A stretch of DNA of 64,000 nucleotides. It comes from JANQQJ01 sp046290575 (GTDB taxonomy: Bacteria > Pseudomonadota > Alphaproteobacteria > SMXS01). The notes beneath the pieces are model-generated. The model was not told the DNA's origin and did not search any database. It saw nothing but the letters and a program-made list of their open reading frames with translations. The stretch spans positions 620,001 through 684,000 of the forward strand of contig JBKAGX010000001.1 of assembly GCA_046290575.1 (NCBI GenBank), written 5' to 3'. A program made the translations under genes and the position numbers. Below, piece by piece: positions 1-8,306 of this stretch. Within the stretch, counting starts at the first letter, position 1. Every line of letters begins with the position of its first letter.

Positions 1-588
1 TTGTTTGGTGACCGCGATCCGGTGGCAGAGCCGGGTACGGCAACAGGCACGCCCGGCAATTGGTGGACGGTGTTCGCGCTCCGGCCCTACATCTTCAAGC
101 ATGCGACCGACCATTTCGGTATGTTCGGCATGTTCGCCTCGGAATCGGTCAGCGAACTGGACGGGGTCATCCGGGAGATCGGGATCATGCGCGCCGGCTA
201 TGCCACCGGCAGCCAGTTTGTGTTTTCACAGCATTGCAAGGCGGCGCGGCGGCACGGCATCCCCGACGAGAAGATTGCCGCCATTCCCCATTGGCAGGCG
301 AGCGACGTCTGGACGCCGCTGGAGCGGCTCGTGCTGGCCTACACCGATTGCCTTATCCTCGACCGGGGACGCGTGCCCGACGGGTTGTTCGATGCACTGC
401 ATGAGCAGATGTCGGATGGCGATATTCTGGAACTGACCTACCACATCTGCGGTTACAATCTTCACGCGGTGATGTGCAAGGCGCTGCGGCTTGAGTATGA
501 CGACGTGCCTGAGCGGATCGGGGAAGTGCCGATGCCCGATGGTGAGGGTGTACAGGATTGGGCGGGCCGCGCCTGGGCCGACGACTAG
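1..588 (+). CDS. Carboxymuconolactone decarboxylase (AhpD-like) family protein, 5' partial
   Basis: The frame is open at base 1, so the true start probably lies upstream; 195 codons are visible. The segment with EIGIMRAGYATGSQF followed by SQHCKAARRHGI is the typical core helix pair of the carboxymuconolactone decarboxylase family, where a Cys-His pair and a preceding Glu form the active site. Only one cysteine is present at the core (HCKAAR), so the CxxC peroxidase centre of AhpD is absent. Members act as decarboxylases or poorly defined peroxidase-like enzymes in the cytoplasm. The gene lies 15 nt upstream of a kinase gene and is probably co-transcribed with the kinase / enolase-like / dehydrogenase cassette. 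The family call is firm; the substrate is unknown. Confidence 0.85.
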   Translation: MFGDRDPVAEPGTATGTPGNWWTVFALRPYIFKHATDHFGMFGMFASESVSELDGVIREIGIMRAGYATGSQFVFSQHCKAARRHGIPDEKIAAIPHWQASDVWTPLERLVLAYTDCLILDRGRVPDGLFDALHEQMSDGDILELTYHICGYNLHAVMCKALRLEYDDVPERIGEVPMPDGEGVQDWAGRAWADD

Positions 589-603
589 CTGCTGGGGTCA
601 TCC

Positions 604-1614
604 TTGACTGAAGACGACAGGCAGGCGCTCGACGGCGCGCTGGTTTCGATGGGCCTGATTGCCAACGGGGACCGGCCGGTCATTGAACCGCTGGCTGGTG
701 GCGTCTCGTGCGACGTGTTCCGCGTCGACCTGCCCACCGGCCCCGTTTGCATGAAACGCGCTTTGGCAAAATTAAAGGTCGAAAAGGACTGGTTTGCACC
801 CGTCGAGCGCAACGCTTTCGAAGTCGCCTGGATGGAGGCGGCGTCGGCCATCGTTCCCGCTGCCGTCCCTGAAGTGGTTGGGCATGATCCGGACGCAGGT
901 CTGTTTGCCATGACCTATTTGCCGCCCGAAACCCATCCGGTCTGGAAGCATCTGCTGCGCGACGGCCGGATTGATCCGGAAATCGCAGGTCAGCTTGGCG
1001 ACGTCATGGGGCAAATCCATGCAGCAACCGCAGGCAGGAGCGACATTGCAGAACGCTTTGCAGACGCTGCCCCACTGTTTCACGCGTTGCGGATAGAGCC
1101 CTATTTCCTAGCGACCGGGCTGGAACACCCAGATTGCCGGGACCGCGTTGAGGCGCTGGCTGACAGGACTGAAACAACCAGACTTACCCTGGTCCATGGC
1201 GACTTCAGCCCAAAAAATATACTGGCCGGACCCGAAGGTCCGGTGCTGCTCGATGCCGAAACCGGGCACTATGGCGACCCGGCATTTGATCTGGCGTTCT
1301 GCCTCAACCATCTGCTGTTAAAATGTATCTGGCGTCCGCACTGGACGGACCGTTATCTCAACTGCTTCAGCGCGATGAAAGACGCCTATCTGCGCCGCGT
1401 CGACTGGGAGCGCCCAGCGGTTATTGAGGGTCGCATCGCATCGCTGTTGCCGGTGCTGCTGCTGGCCCGTATCGACGGAAAATCACCAGTCGAATACATC
1501 ACGAATGATGCAGAAAAGGACAATGTGCGGATGATTGCCAAACCTCTGATCTTGTCGCCGCCGCGGACGCTCGCGGACCTGGCTGCGCATTGGCGCGAGG
1601 GGCTGCCGCGGTGA
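604..1614 (+). CDS. Aminoglycoside-phosphotransferase-fold small-molecule kinase
   Basis: A 336-residue protein of the APH/choline kinase fold. It shows the catalytic loop HGDFSPKN (Brenner-type HxDxxxxN) and the metal-binding LLDAETGHYGDPAFDLA segment. The start is a TTG with GGGG a few bases upstream. Its stop overlaps the GTG start of the enolase-like gene, so translation is likely coupled. Family members phosphorylate hydroxyl groups of antibiotics, choline, homoserine or sugars. Here the partner genes (enolase-like, 2-hydroxyacid dehydrogenase) suggest that the substrate is a small hydroxy acid whose phosphate ester is then used by the enolase-like protein. That assignment is inference. 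Nothing nearby suggests antibiotic resistance. Confidence 0.8.
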   Translation: MTEDDRQALDGALVSMGLIANGDRPVIEPLAGGVSCDVFRVDLPTGPVCMKRALAKLKVEKDWFAPVERNAFEVAWMEAASAIVPAAVPEVVGHDPDAGLFAMTYLPPETHPVWKHLLRDGRIDPEIAGQLGDVMGQIHAATAGRSDIAERFADAAPLFHALRIEPYFLATGLEHPDCRDRVEALADRTETTRLTLVHGDFSPKNILAGPEGPVLLDAETGHYGDPAFDLAFCLNHLLLKCIWRPHWTDRYLNCFSAMKDAYLRRVDWERPAVIEGRIASLLPVLLLARIDGKSPVEYITNDAEKDNVRMIAKPLILSPPRTLADLAAHWREGLPR

Positions 1615-2909
1615 GTGGTCGGGCGATCACGAAAATCATCGGCAGGCGGGTCTGGGATTCGCGCGGGCGGCCCACGGTCGAGGCCGAAGTGCATGTTGAC
1701 GGCGGTGCCCTAGGCCGTGCCATTGCACCGGCGGGTGCCTCGCGGGGGAGCCATGAGGCTGTCGATCTGCGCGATGGCGGAGAGCGCTTCGGCGGCTTGG
1801 ATGTCAGCCGGGCGGTCACGGGGGTCAATGGCGAGATCTGCAGCGCCCTGAACGGCATGGCGGTGGACGATCAGGCCGGCATCGATCAGGCACTGATCGC
1901 GCTTGATGGAGCACCCAATAAGGCGCGCTTGGGCGGAAACGCAACGGTTGCGGTTTCGCTGGCTTGCCTTCATGCGGCAGCTGCCGCAGCAGATCAGCCG
2001 CTCTGGGCTTATCTCGCGGGCGGCACCCATGTCCGCCTGCCGGTACCGGAAATTCAGATCTTCGGCGGCGGCGCGCATGCGGCGCGTCGGGTCGATCTGC
2101 AGGACTTTATGGTGATGTGCCCCAGCGCGGCGAGTTTCGCTGAGGCGATCGAGCGCACCGCTGAAGTCTACCGCCATGCGGGTCTGCTGATGGGCGAGGC
2201 TGGGCTGCTGTCCGGCACCGCAGATGAAGGTGGTTGGTGGCCCAATTTTGACGGTAATGAAGCCGCGCTCGATATGCTTGTCCGCGCCATTGAAGCAGCC
2301 GGGTTGATTCCCGGCGATGACGTATTCATCTCGCTCGATATTGCGGCCAGTGAATTCCATGAAGACGGAATTTATCGGCTCGGTCTTGATGATCAGGCGT
2401 TGGACCGGGACGGAATGGTCGAGCTTCTGCTGCGCTGGGTCGACCACTACCCGATCTTGTCCATCGAAGACCCGCTGGCGGAAGACGATGTTGAGGGAAC
2501 GGCAGCCTTTACCCGCGCAGTGGCCGACCGGGTTCAGGTGGTGGGTGATGATTTGCTGGTCACCAATCCGGCCCGTGTCGCCCCTGCCGTAGCAGATAAT
2601 TGGTGCAACGCCGCGCTGATCAAGGTGAACCAGGTCGGTACTGTTAGCGAGGCGCGCGAGGCGTGCCGTCTGGCGCAGGATGCCGAATGGGGTACGCTGG
2701 TCTCGGCCCGTTCAGGCGATACCGAAGATCTGTCCATCGCGCATCTCTCCATCGGCTGGGATGCGGGCCAATTGAAGGTCGGGTCGTTCGCCCGCTCTGA
2801 GCGCATGGCCAAGTGGAACGAAGTCTTGAGGATTGAGGAGGCTATGGGGGATAAGGCGCGGTATGCGGGGTGGAGCGCCTTGCCCCGTAGCGTACAGGAG
2901 GGACGATGA
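1611..2909 (+). CDS. Enolase-family paralogue with altered active-site residues
   Basis: A 432-residue full-length enolase homologue. The GTG at 1611 overlapping the kinase stop is chosen as start; a TTG at 1590 is also in frame. Enolase landmarks are present in order: DSRGRPTVEAEV, the mobile loop PAGASRG, GGAHA, LQDFM, ADEGGWWPN, SIEDPL, VGDDLLVTN, LIKVNQVGT, VSARSGDTED and LKVGSFARSER. The metal ligands and the catalytic Lys (yeast K345) and Glu (yeast E211) are retained. However, yeast H373 is Ala (SARSG instead of SHRSG), E168 is Asp, and S36 in the loop is Ala. Those positions surround the C3 hydroxyl leaving group of 2-phosphoglycerate, so a different substrate or weaker enolase activity is likely. 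It overlaps the downstream dehydrogenase by 4 nt. Confidence 0.85.
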   Translation: MSGRAITKIIGRRVWDSRGRPTVEAEVHVDGGALGRAIAPAGASRGSHEAVDLRDGGERFGGLDVSRAVTGVNGEICSALNGMAVDDQAGIDQALIALDGAPNKARLGGNATVAVSLACLHAAAAAADQPLWAYLAGGTHVRLPVPEIQIFGGGAHAARRVDLQDFMVMCPSAASFAEAIERTAEVYRHAGLLMGEAGLLSGTADEGGWWPNFDGNEAALDMLVRAIEAAGLIPGDDVFISLDIAASEFHEDGIYRLGLDDQALDRDGMVELLLRWVDHYPILSIEDPLAEDDVEGTAAFTRAVADRVQVVGDDLLVTNPARVAPAVADNWCNAALIKVNQVGTVSEAREACRLAQDAEWGTLVSARSGDTEDLSIAHLSIGWDAGQLKVGSFARSERMAKWNEVLRIEEAMGDKARYAGWSALPRSVQEGR

Positions 2910-3850
2910 AGGCGGTCCTGCAATACCGCGCCAGCACCGGGTTTGTTCGGCAATTGGAAGACGCGCGGCCCGATTGGCTCGAGCTTGCGATTGTCGATGA
3001 GGCCGACAAGGCGCTTTTTGCGCGTGAGATGGCAGATGCCGATGTACTGCTGCATGTGCTGGAACCGATTACACAAGCGGTGATTGAAGCAGCACCCGCG
3101 CTCAAACTGATTCAGAAGATCGGCGTCGGCGTCAACACCATCGACCTTGAGGCCGCGGCAGCGCAAGGCGTGGCCGTCGCGAACATGCCCGGCACCAACA
3201 GCCAGGCCGTGGCGGAACAGACGCTGATGCTGATGCTTGCCGCCCTGCGCCGCACGGTCGATTTCGACCGCCAGACGCGCGCGGGCAAGGGCTGGCGGAT
3301 GGCGCCTGACGTTTTTGACCAGACTGGGGAAATTGCCGGGCGGACGGTCGGTCTTGTCGGCTATGGCGCGATCCCTCAAGTGCTTGCTCCGGTACTGAAG
3401 ACACTGGGGGCTGAAATCATCTATACAGCTACCGGACCGAAGGACGATGCGGTTGGCACCTATCGTCCGCTTTCTGATCTGCTGGAACGCGCGGATATCG
3501 TCTCGCTGCATGTGCCGCTGACCGCGGATACCGAGAAGATGGTTGATGCTGTGTCGCTTGCGCGGATGAAGCCCGGGGCGGTGTTGGTCAACACCGCGCG
3601 CGGCGGGCTGGTCGACGAGGCGGCGTTGGTCGACGCGCTGCGCTCTGGCCAGTTGCGCGCCGCGGGGCTTGATGTTTTCGCGGAAGAGCCGGTCGACCCG
3701 AATAACCCATTGCTCAGCCTAAACAACGTCGTTCTGGCGCCGCACACGGCTTGGCTGACGCCGGAGACCCTAGCCCGCAGCATCGGCGTTTGTGTCGAAA
3801 ATTGCCGCCGGGTCCGCGACGGTGAGGTCCTTCTGCACCGGGTGGTTTAG
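2906..3850 (+). CDS. D-isomer-specific 2-hydroxyacid dehydrogenase (NAD-dependent)
   Basis: 314 residues, the usual length of the family. The NAD-binding core reads GLVGYGAIPQ, a GxGxxP variant of the usual GxGxxG. The catalytic triad is visible: Arg in NTARGGLVDE, Glu in FAEEPVDP and His in APHTAWLT. It interconverts 2-hydroxy acids and 2-keto acids. An ATGA overlap couples it to the enolase-like gene. With the kinase and enolase-like protein it could form a route such as keto acid to hydroxy acid to phosphate ester to enol phosphate, similar in outline to hydroxypyruvate-glycerate-PEP conversion; this is inference. Its stop overlaps the convergent DUF3237 gene by 4 nt. Confidence 0.88.
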   Translation: MKAVLQYRASTGFVRQLEDARPDWLELAIVDEADKALFAREMADADVLLHVLEPITQAVIEAAPALKLIQKIGVGVNTIDLEAAAAQGVAVANMPGTNSQAVAEQTLMLMLAALRRTVDFDRQTRAGKGWRMAPDVFDQTGEIAGRTVGLVGYGAIPQVLAPVLKTLGAEIIYTATGPKDDAVGTYRPLSDLLERADIVSLHVPLTADTEKMVDAVSLARMKPGAVLVNTARGGLVDEAALVDALRSGQLRAAGLDVFAEEPVDPNNPLLSLNNVVLAPHTAWLTPETLARSIGVCVENCRRVRDGEVLLHRVV

Positions 3851-4350
3851 GTAATCTGAAAGATCCTGTATCGCACACCCTTCGGTGTGCGTTGGCCAAT
3901 GCCCACGGCAACAATATGGTTCAACCAGTCATATTGCGGTGCGCCCGTTTCAAAGGTTGGCAGCGTGCGAAAGTAATACTCGGCGGGATCGATATCCTCG
4001 ACCTGACCGGGGTCGACAAAGTCCTTGATGATGGCAGCGGGGATCACCAGCCGGCCCCCATAGGTCACATAGATCTGCGCGCCATCATCCGTCTCCCAGA
4101 CGGATCGAACGTCCAGCATCGTGCTGACCGTGCCATCTTCCAGTACCCCGGACCGGGACCAGTCGGCGCCGCTTTGCAGGATGCGACCGGACAAGCGGGG
4201 ACCTGTAATCTGCCCACCGACAATGTTGCTGACCCGCCTGGTGTGCCAGATCGACGGCGTCAGCATCGGCGCCCCCTCATGCAGCTCGATGTCGGCCTGG
4301 CACAGGAACTCCGAGTTCAGGGTCATTTTCGCTAGTTTTTGATCTGTCAT
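3847..4350 (-). CDS. DUF3237 family protein
   Basis: 167 residues matching the DUF3237 (UPF0311) pattern: GGQITGPRLSGRI, a GADW motif, an ETDDGAQIYVTYGG strand, FETGAPQYDWLN and a C-terminal IVAVGIGQR. The family is a small beta-barrel of unknown biochemical role, found repeatedly in catabolic clusters of soil and marine proteobacteria. The gene is convergent with, and overlaps by 4 nt, the 2-hydroxyacid dehydrogenase. It is divergent from the TonB-dependent receptor, so the two may share a regulatory region (4351-4459). Confidence 0.82.
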   Translation of the reverse strand: MTDQKLAKMTLNSEFLCQADIELHEGAPMLTPSIWHTRRVSNIVGGQITGPRLSGRILQSGADWSRSGVLEDGTVSTMLDVRSVWETDDGAQIYVTYGGRLVIPAAIIKDFVDPGQVEDIDPAEYYFRTLPTFETGAPQYDWLNHIVAVGIGQRTPKGVRYRIFQIT

Positions 4351-4393
4351 GGTTCGCTTTCTGCATCAGTTTCTGTTCGAATTGCAAAATACT

Positions 4394-4411
4394 TAGAATA
4401 CTAATACTCTA
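4394..4411. promoter_or_regulatory. Imperfect palindrome in the DUF3237 / TonB receptor divergent region
   Basis: TAGAATACTAATACTCTA matches its own reverse complement at 14 of 18 positions and lies in the AT-rich 109-bp gap between two divergent genes. It could be an operator, but no cognate regulator is adjacent. Confidence 0.3.
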
Positions 4412-4423
4412 GATCCTTAGTGT

Positions 4424-4445
4424 CCTATCCATTTGGGAGGATAGG
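4424..4445 (+). promoter_or_regulatory. Leader hairpin just upstream of the TonB receptor ribosome-binding site
   Basis: Perfect 7-bp arms CCTATCC and GGATAGG surround an 8-nt loop. The hairpin ends five bases before the GGGGAGAG ribosome-binding site of the receptor gene starting at 4460, so it would form in the 5' leader if transcription starts upstream. Confidence 0.35.
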
Positions 4446-4459
4446 CTGGGGAGAGCATA

Positions 4460-6622
4460 ATGAGTCTAGTATTCCGGCATACTGCCGTCGCATGCCTTGT
4501 GACGGCTACTATTGGTCTCAATTCGGGTGCCAATGCGCAAGGTCTTGAGACGGTTACTGTCACCGCGCAGAAGACCGAACAGGATTTGCAGAAGGCCGCC
4601 GTGGCGGTGAGTGCCTTCAGCGGGGAGTCGCTGCGCTTCAATGGAATTATCAGTCTGGAAGAGATTGCGGCGCGAACGCCCAGTTTCGTGATGACGGAGG
4701 TCAATCCCGCCGAGCCCAACTTCTACATTCGCGGTATCGGTACCGAGGGTCTTAATTCCAATGCGGGCGGCGATGCATCCGTCGTGATGTTTGTGGACGG
4801 CGTTTACGTCGGACGCGGTGGTGGATCCAACCTCGATCTCTTCGACATCGAACGCATCGAAGTGCTTCGTGGTCCGCAGGGCACGCTGTTCGGCAAGAAC
4901 GCGGTCGGCGGCCTGGTGCATGTGGTGAGCTCAAAGCCGTCGGACGAATGGACGGGACGCCTGCAAGCGACGGTGGGTAATCTGAACCGGCTTAACTTCC
5001 GGGGCATGGCGAGCGGACCGATCACCGACAAGCTTTCTTTCAAGGTTTCCGCGTCGAGCCGGGAACGCAAAGGCTTCATCTTCAACGAGACGACCGGGAA
5101 TTTCGTGCAGGATGAGGACAGCGTCGGCGCCCGGTTCGCCTTGCGGTTCGTGCCCAATGACGATCTGGAAATCCTGATCACCGCGGACATAACCCGCGAA
5201 CGCATGGCGGGCCGGCCCAGAACCAATATCTGTGATTCTTCGGTACAGGGCGGGATTCGCTGCATGGACATCAACCCCGATCTAAGGATCGTCAACGCGG
5301 AAACGGATGGCCGGCTGGACCGGGACGTCTATGGCATTACTGCAGAGGTCAACTGGGATACCGGCATCGGCACGTTGACATCGATCACGGCCTACCGCGA
5401 TGCGGAGTTTGATTTCGAAGATGCGTTCTTCAGTAACCCCGTCACACCCACAACAATTGAGTCAATCAACCGGAACGTCGAAAACTCCTATCAGTTCAGT
5501 CAGGAGCTGCGGCTCGCATCGACCGCCTTTGGCGACCGTCTTGCCTGGGTTATCGGGCTCTACTACCTGAAGGAAGATGTCCAGCGCGACGAGATGCTGG
5601 ATCAGCGCTTCGGTTCACTGGTCTCGTTCCTGGAGGGCGTCGCTTCTTTTCCCCAGGATGTCACCACCGAGAGCTACGCGATTTTCGGGCAATTCAGCTA
5701 CGACATCGTCGACCGGCTGACGCTGACCATTGGCGCCCGCCAGACCTGGGAGGAGAAAGAAGCGCACCTCCAGGGTATTCTGGTCAGCGGCGGCAGCCCG
5801 CCACCGCTGGCGGTGCCCTATGATGTGATGGCCAAGGAAGACTGGAGCGCCTTTACCCCGCGCTTTGCGCTTGAGTTTGAAGCAAACGAGCAGGCCTTTT
5901 TCTATGCCAGCGTCTCGCGCGGTTTCAAAAGTGGCGGGTTCCAGGGCACAGCCCCAACGGGTGAGATCGCCGAAATTCCCTATGACCCGGAATTTGCGTG
6001 GAGCTATGAAATCGGCGTGAAAACCCTCTGGTTCGATAACCGCCTGCGGTTCAACGTTGCAGGCTTCTACACCGACCATAAGGATTTGCAGGTCTCGGAA
6101 CTGATTGCCGGCGACCGGATCGTGATCGGCAACGCGGCCAGCGCGGAAATCTGGGGCCTGGAGGTCGAGTTTCAGGCCCGGCCGTTCGAAGGCCTGGATA
6201 TTGACGGCAGCTACAGCTATCTGGATGCGGAGTTCAAGGATTTCGCCGAAGGTGCTACAGCAGACAACTCGGGCAACACGCTGCCGCGCGCGCCAAAACA
6301 CAAGCTGAATCTGGGCGTCCAGTACACGGTAGAATTGGGCAATGCGGGGCGGCTGATCGCCCGGGTGGACTGGAGCTATCAAACGCGGATTTTCTTTGAA
6401 GCCTCCAACACCCCGCTCGAGGTGCAGGATGCCTATGACATCTGGAATGCCCGGCTGGCCTGGCAAAGCGCTGACGACCGGTACGAGATTTCCGTCTGGG
6501 GCAAGAATCTCGACAACAATCTGATCAAAACGCATATCGTGGCCTTTGCGCCGTTCGCCCAGGAGCTGGCCCTGTTTCAGGTGCCGCGCACCTACGGCTT
6601 CACGGCGACCGCACGGTTCTGA
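4460..6622 (+). CDS. TonB-dependent outer membrane receptor
   Basis: 720 residues. A signal peptide ends near NSGANA, followed by a mature N-terminus containing an ETVTVTAQK TonB-box-like segment. The plug domain (about residues 45-160) includes NFYIRGIG, VDGVYVGR and IERIEVLRGPQGTLFGKNAVGG, and a beta-barrel follows, ending in an aromatic C-terminus (TARF). A strong GGGGAGAG lies 7 nt before the ATG. The receptor imports a substrate across the outer membrane using TonB energy. Its partners downstream are a SnoaL-like protein 13 nt away and a hydrolase, which suggests uptake of an organic carbon compound rather than a siderophore; that is inference from context. Confidence 0.93.
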   Translation: MSLVFRHTAVACLVTATIGLNSGANAQGLETVTVTAQKTEQDLQKAAVAVSAFSGESLRFNGIISLEEIAARTPSFVMTEVNPAEPNFYIRGIGTEGLNSNAGGDASVVMFVDGVYVGRGGGSNLDLFDIERIEVLRGPQGTLFGKNAVGGLVHVVSSKPSDEWTGRLQATVGNLNRLNFRGMASGPITDKLSFKVSASSRERKGFIFNETTGNFVQDEDSVGARFALRFVPNDDLEILITADITRERMAGRPRTNICDSSVQGGIRCMDINPDLRIVNAETDGRLDRDVYGITAEVNWDTGIGTLTSITAYRDAEFDFEDAFFSNPVTPTTIESINRNVENSYQFSQELRLASTAFGDRLAWVIGLYYLKEDVQRDEMLDQRFGSLVSFLEGVASFPQDVTTESYAIFGQFSYDIVDRLTLTIGARQTWEEKEAHLQGILVSGGSPPPLAVPYDVMAKEDWSAFTPRFALEFEANEQAFFYASVSRGFKSGGFQGTAPTGEIAEIPYDPEFAWSYEIGVKTLWFDNRLRFNVAGFYTDHKDLQVSELIAGDRIVIGNAASAEIWGLEVEFQARPFEGLDIDGSYSYLDAEFKDFAEGATADNSGNTLPRAPKHKLNLGVQYTVELGNAGRLIARVDWSYQTRIFFEASNTPLEVQDAYDIWNARLAWQSADDRYEISVWGKNLDNNLIKTHIVAFAPFAQELALFQVPRTYGFTATARF

Positions 6623-6635
6623 GGATTGAGACAGG

Positions 6636-7049
6636 ATGACCGAGGATGTTTTGGCGCTGGCCGACCGTTTCTTCGCCGCCATTGAAGCCGGTGATGTCAA
6701 GGCGGTGCGCGCGATTTATCATCCTGATGTCGTTGTCTGGCACAATTACGATCCGCTTGAAGAGCGCGATACCGGTGACAGCCGCGAGGACAATTTGAAA
6801 GTTCTGGAAGGCCTGCCGAAGCGCATTTCGGGGGCGCGCTACGAGGTCTGGCATCGTGAAGCGACGGAAACCGGCTTCGTTCAGCAGCACGTGCTGACGG
6901 GCACGATGCCCAACGGCAAACCCTTCGTGCTGCCGGCCTGCATTGTCTGCCGGGTTGAGAACGGGCGGATCACCCGGCTCGACGAATATTTCGACCCTGC
7001 GATCCGCGATCGGCTTTATGCCGCGGTGCAGGAGGCGGAGAGGGGCTAA
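6636..7049 (+). CDS. SnoaL/NTF2-like protein
   Basis: 137 residues of the cone-shaped alpha+beta NTF2-like fold: an N-terminal helix ending in AIEAGDVKAVRAIYHPDVVVWHNYD, then strands to EYFDPAIRDRL. Related proteins are ketosteroid-isomerase-like enzymes, polyketide cyclases or hydratases, or noncatalytic binding domains. It starts 13 nt after the receptor stop, so it is probably in the same transcript. The stop overlaps the convergent hydrolase by 4 nt. Its reaction cannot be deduced. Confidence 0.8.
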   Translation: MTEDVLALADRFFAAIEAGDVKAVRAIYHPDVVVWHNYDPLEERDTGDSREDNLKVLEGLPKRISGARYEVWHREATETGFVQQHVLTGTMPNGKPFVLPACIVCRVENGRITRLDEYFDPAIRDRLYAAVQEAERG

Positions 7050-8167
7050 ACCCGTTCGCGCACCCAGCCGGCCATCAGGTCAGCGACCGCGTCGCGTTGG
7101 GCGGGGTCATCCTCGAAGTAATGTGCGCCGGGCAGAAATTCGAGCGTCTTGTCTTCCGCTGATATCGCCTCGAAAATCTGGCGCGCATCCGACGGGAAGA
7201 CACCCGTATCACCTGTGCTTTGCACCACCAGGGACGGCCGGGTCAGTTTGGCCAGATGTGGCGCGCCCTGACACTGGGATGTCTCCAGGCTCCACATGGA
7301 CAGCCAGGTGGAGATGGTGTTGGCGCGGCCGATGCCGGCGGGGTGTGCGTTGGCTTCAGCCGGGTCGCCGCGATAGCACATGGGGCAGAGACGGTCAGAC
7401 GGATCGATCGCCGGATCCATAAACCGGAGATCGCCCCAGATCCGGAACAACGGAAAGATTCGGTCAGGAATGCCGGCCGCCTGGAGGCGGGCCAGCTCCG
7501 CCTTCGCCCAATCGGTGATCCGTTGGTTGCGCGCCCGCTGGGCTGCGCGGTAGCGGGTGATGAAGTCTTCGGAATAGGGCGGGCCGTTATCCGGGTTGAA
7601 CGGATTCAACGACTCGTCTGTTTTGGTTGGGTCGCTCTCATCGGCGACGGAGGCGTCCATCCAGTTGGTCAGCACCTCGGGCCGTCCCGGATGTGCATTA
7701 AGCGAAATATAGAGGTCCGCGGGCGGCATCGCTTCCAGCGCGTCACGCACCTGGCCCTGAGGGTCCGGTGTCAGATCGATGGAAACAGTTTGGGAATTGT
7801 AGGCGCCCATCAGCGAGCCACCGCCTGAATTGCCCAAAATGACGATCTGCTCGACACCGGCTTCTTCGCGCAGCCATTTCATGCCGACCCCAATATCGAT
7901 CAGCGCGTGCTCCAGCAGGAACAGATCTTCCGCGCCGCGGAACCTGGTATTCCAGCCTAGAAAGCCAAACCCACGGCTGGCCATGTAAGGCGCGATATAG
8001 TGCTCCGACAGATCGACATTATAGTGGGTTGCAATGAATGCCGTCTTGGGCCGCTCGCCTTTTGGCGTCCAGTAAAGCCCCTGGCAGGGATGGCCCCCGG
8101 CACCGGCACGAACCCCGGTGGGCGAGTTAAGTGCGATAAACTCTCGGTCAACATTATGGCTGGCCAT
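7046..8167 (-). CDS. Alpha/beta hydrolase
   Basis: 373 residues of the alpha/beta hydrolase fold. The nucleophile elbow is GNSGGGSL, the likely acid is in STGDTGVFPSD and the histidine in PGAHYFED. A large insertion (about residues 160-290) with a cysteine pair, CPMC, separates the nucleophile from the acid and may form the lid. There is no signal peptide, so the protein is cytoplasmic. The reaction is probably ester, lactone or C-C hydrolysis in a catabolic route. It is divergent from the SnoaL-like gene at 8307. Confidence 0.85.
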   Translation of the reverse strand: MASHNVDREFIALNSPTGVRAGAGGHPCQGLYWTPKGERPKTAFIATHYNVDLSEHYIAPYMASRGFGFLGWNTRFRGAEDLFLLEHALIDIGVGMKWLREEAGVEQIVILGNSGGGSLMGAYNSQTVSIDLTPDPQGQVRDALEAMPPADLYISLNAHPGRPEVLTNWMDASVADESDPTKTDESLNPFNPDNGPPYSEDFITRYRAAQRARNQRITDWAKAELARLQAAGIPDRIFPLFRIWGDLRFMDPAIDPSDRLCPMCYRGDPAEANAHPAGIGRANTISTWLSMWSLETSQCQGAPHLAKLTRPSLVVQSTGDTGVFPSDARQIFEAISAEDKTLEFLPGAHYFEDDPAQRDAVADLMAGWVRERV

Positions 8168-8306
8168 CGGGCTCCCCTTTTTCCATTATGTGCTTTGCTT
8201 AGATTGCGAAGTATAAGCGCTGAGTCATGCGAAACAACCCGATTGGGGCTCGCAGGCGAAAGTCTCTGCCCTATAGTAGAAAGACCAGTTTTCGAGAGGG
8301 GATGAT

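Noticed and set aside
604..1614. Antibiotic resistance (aminoglycoside phosphotransferase)
   Set aside because: Only the broad kinase fold matches; the coupled enolase-like and dehydrogenase genes point to metabolism.
5615..6700. 361-codon open frame antisense to TonB receptor 1
   Set aside because: A shadow frame; the sense strand carries a complete receptor.
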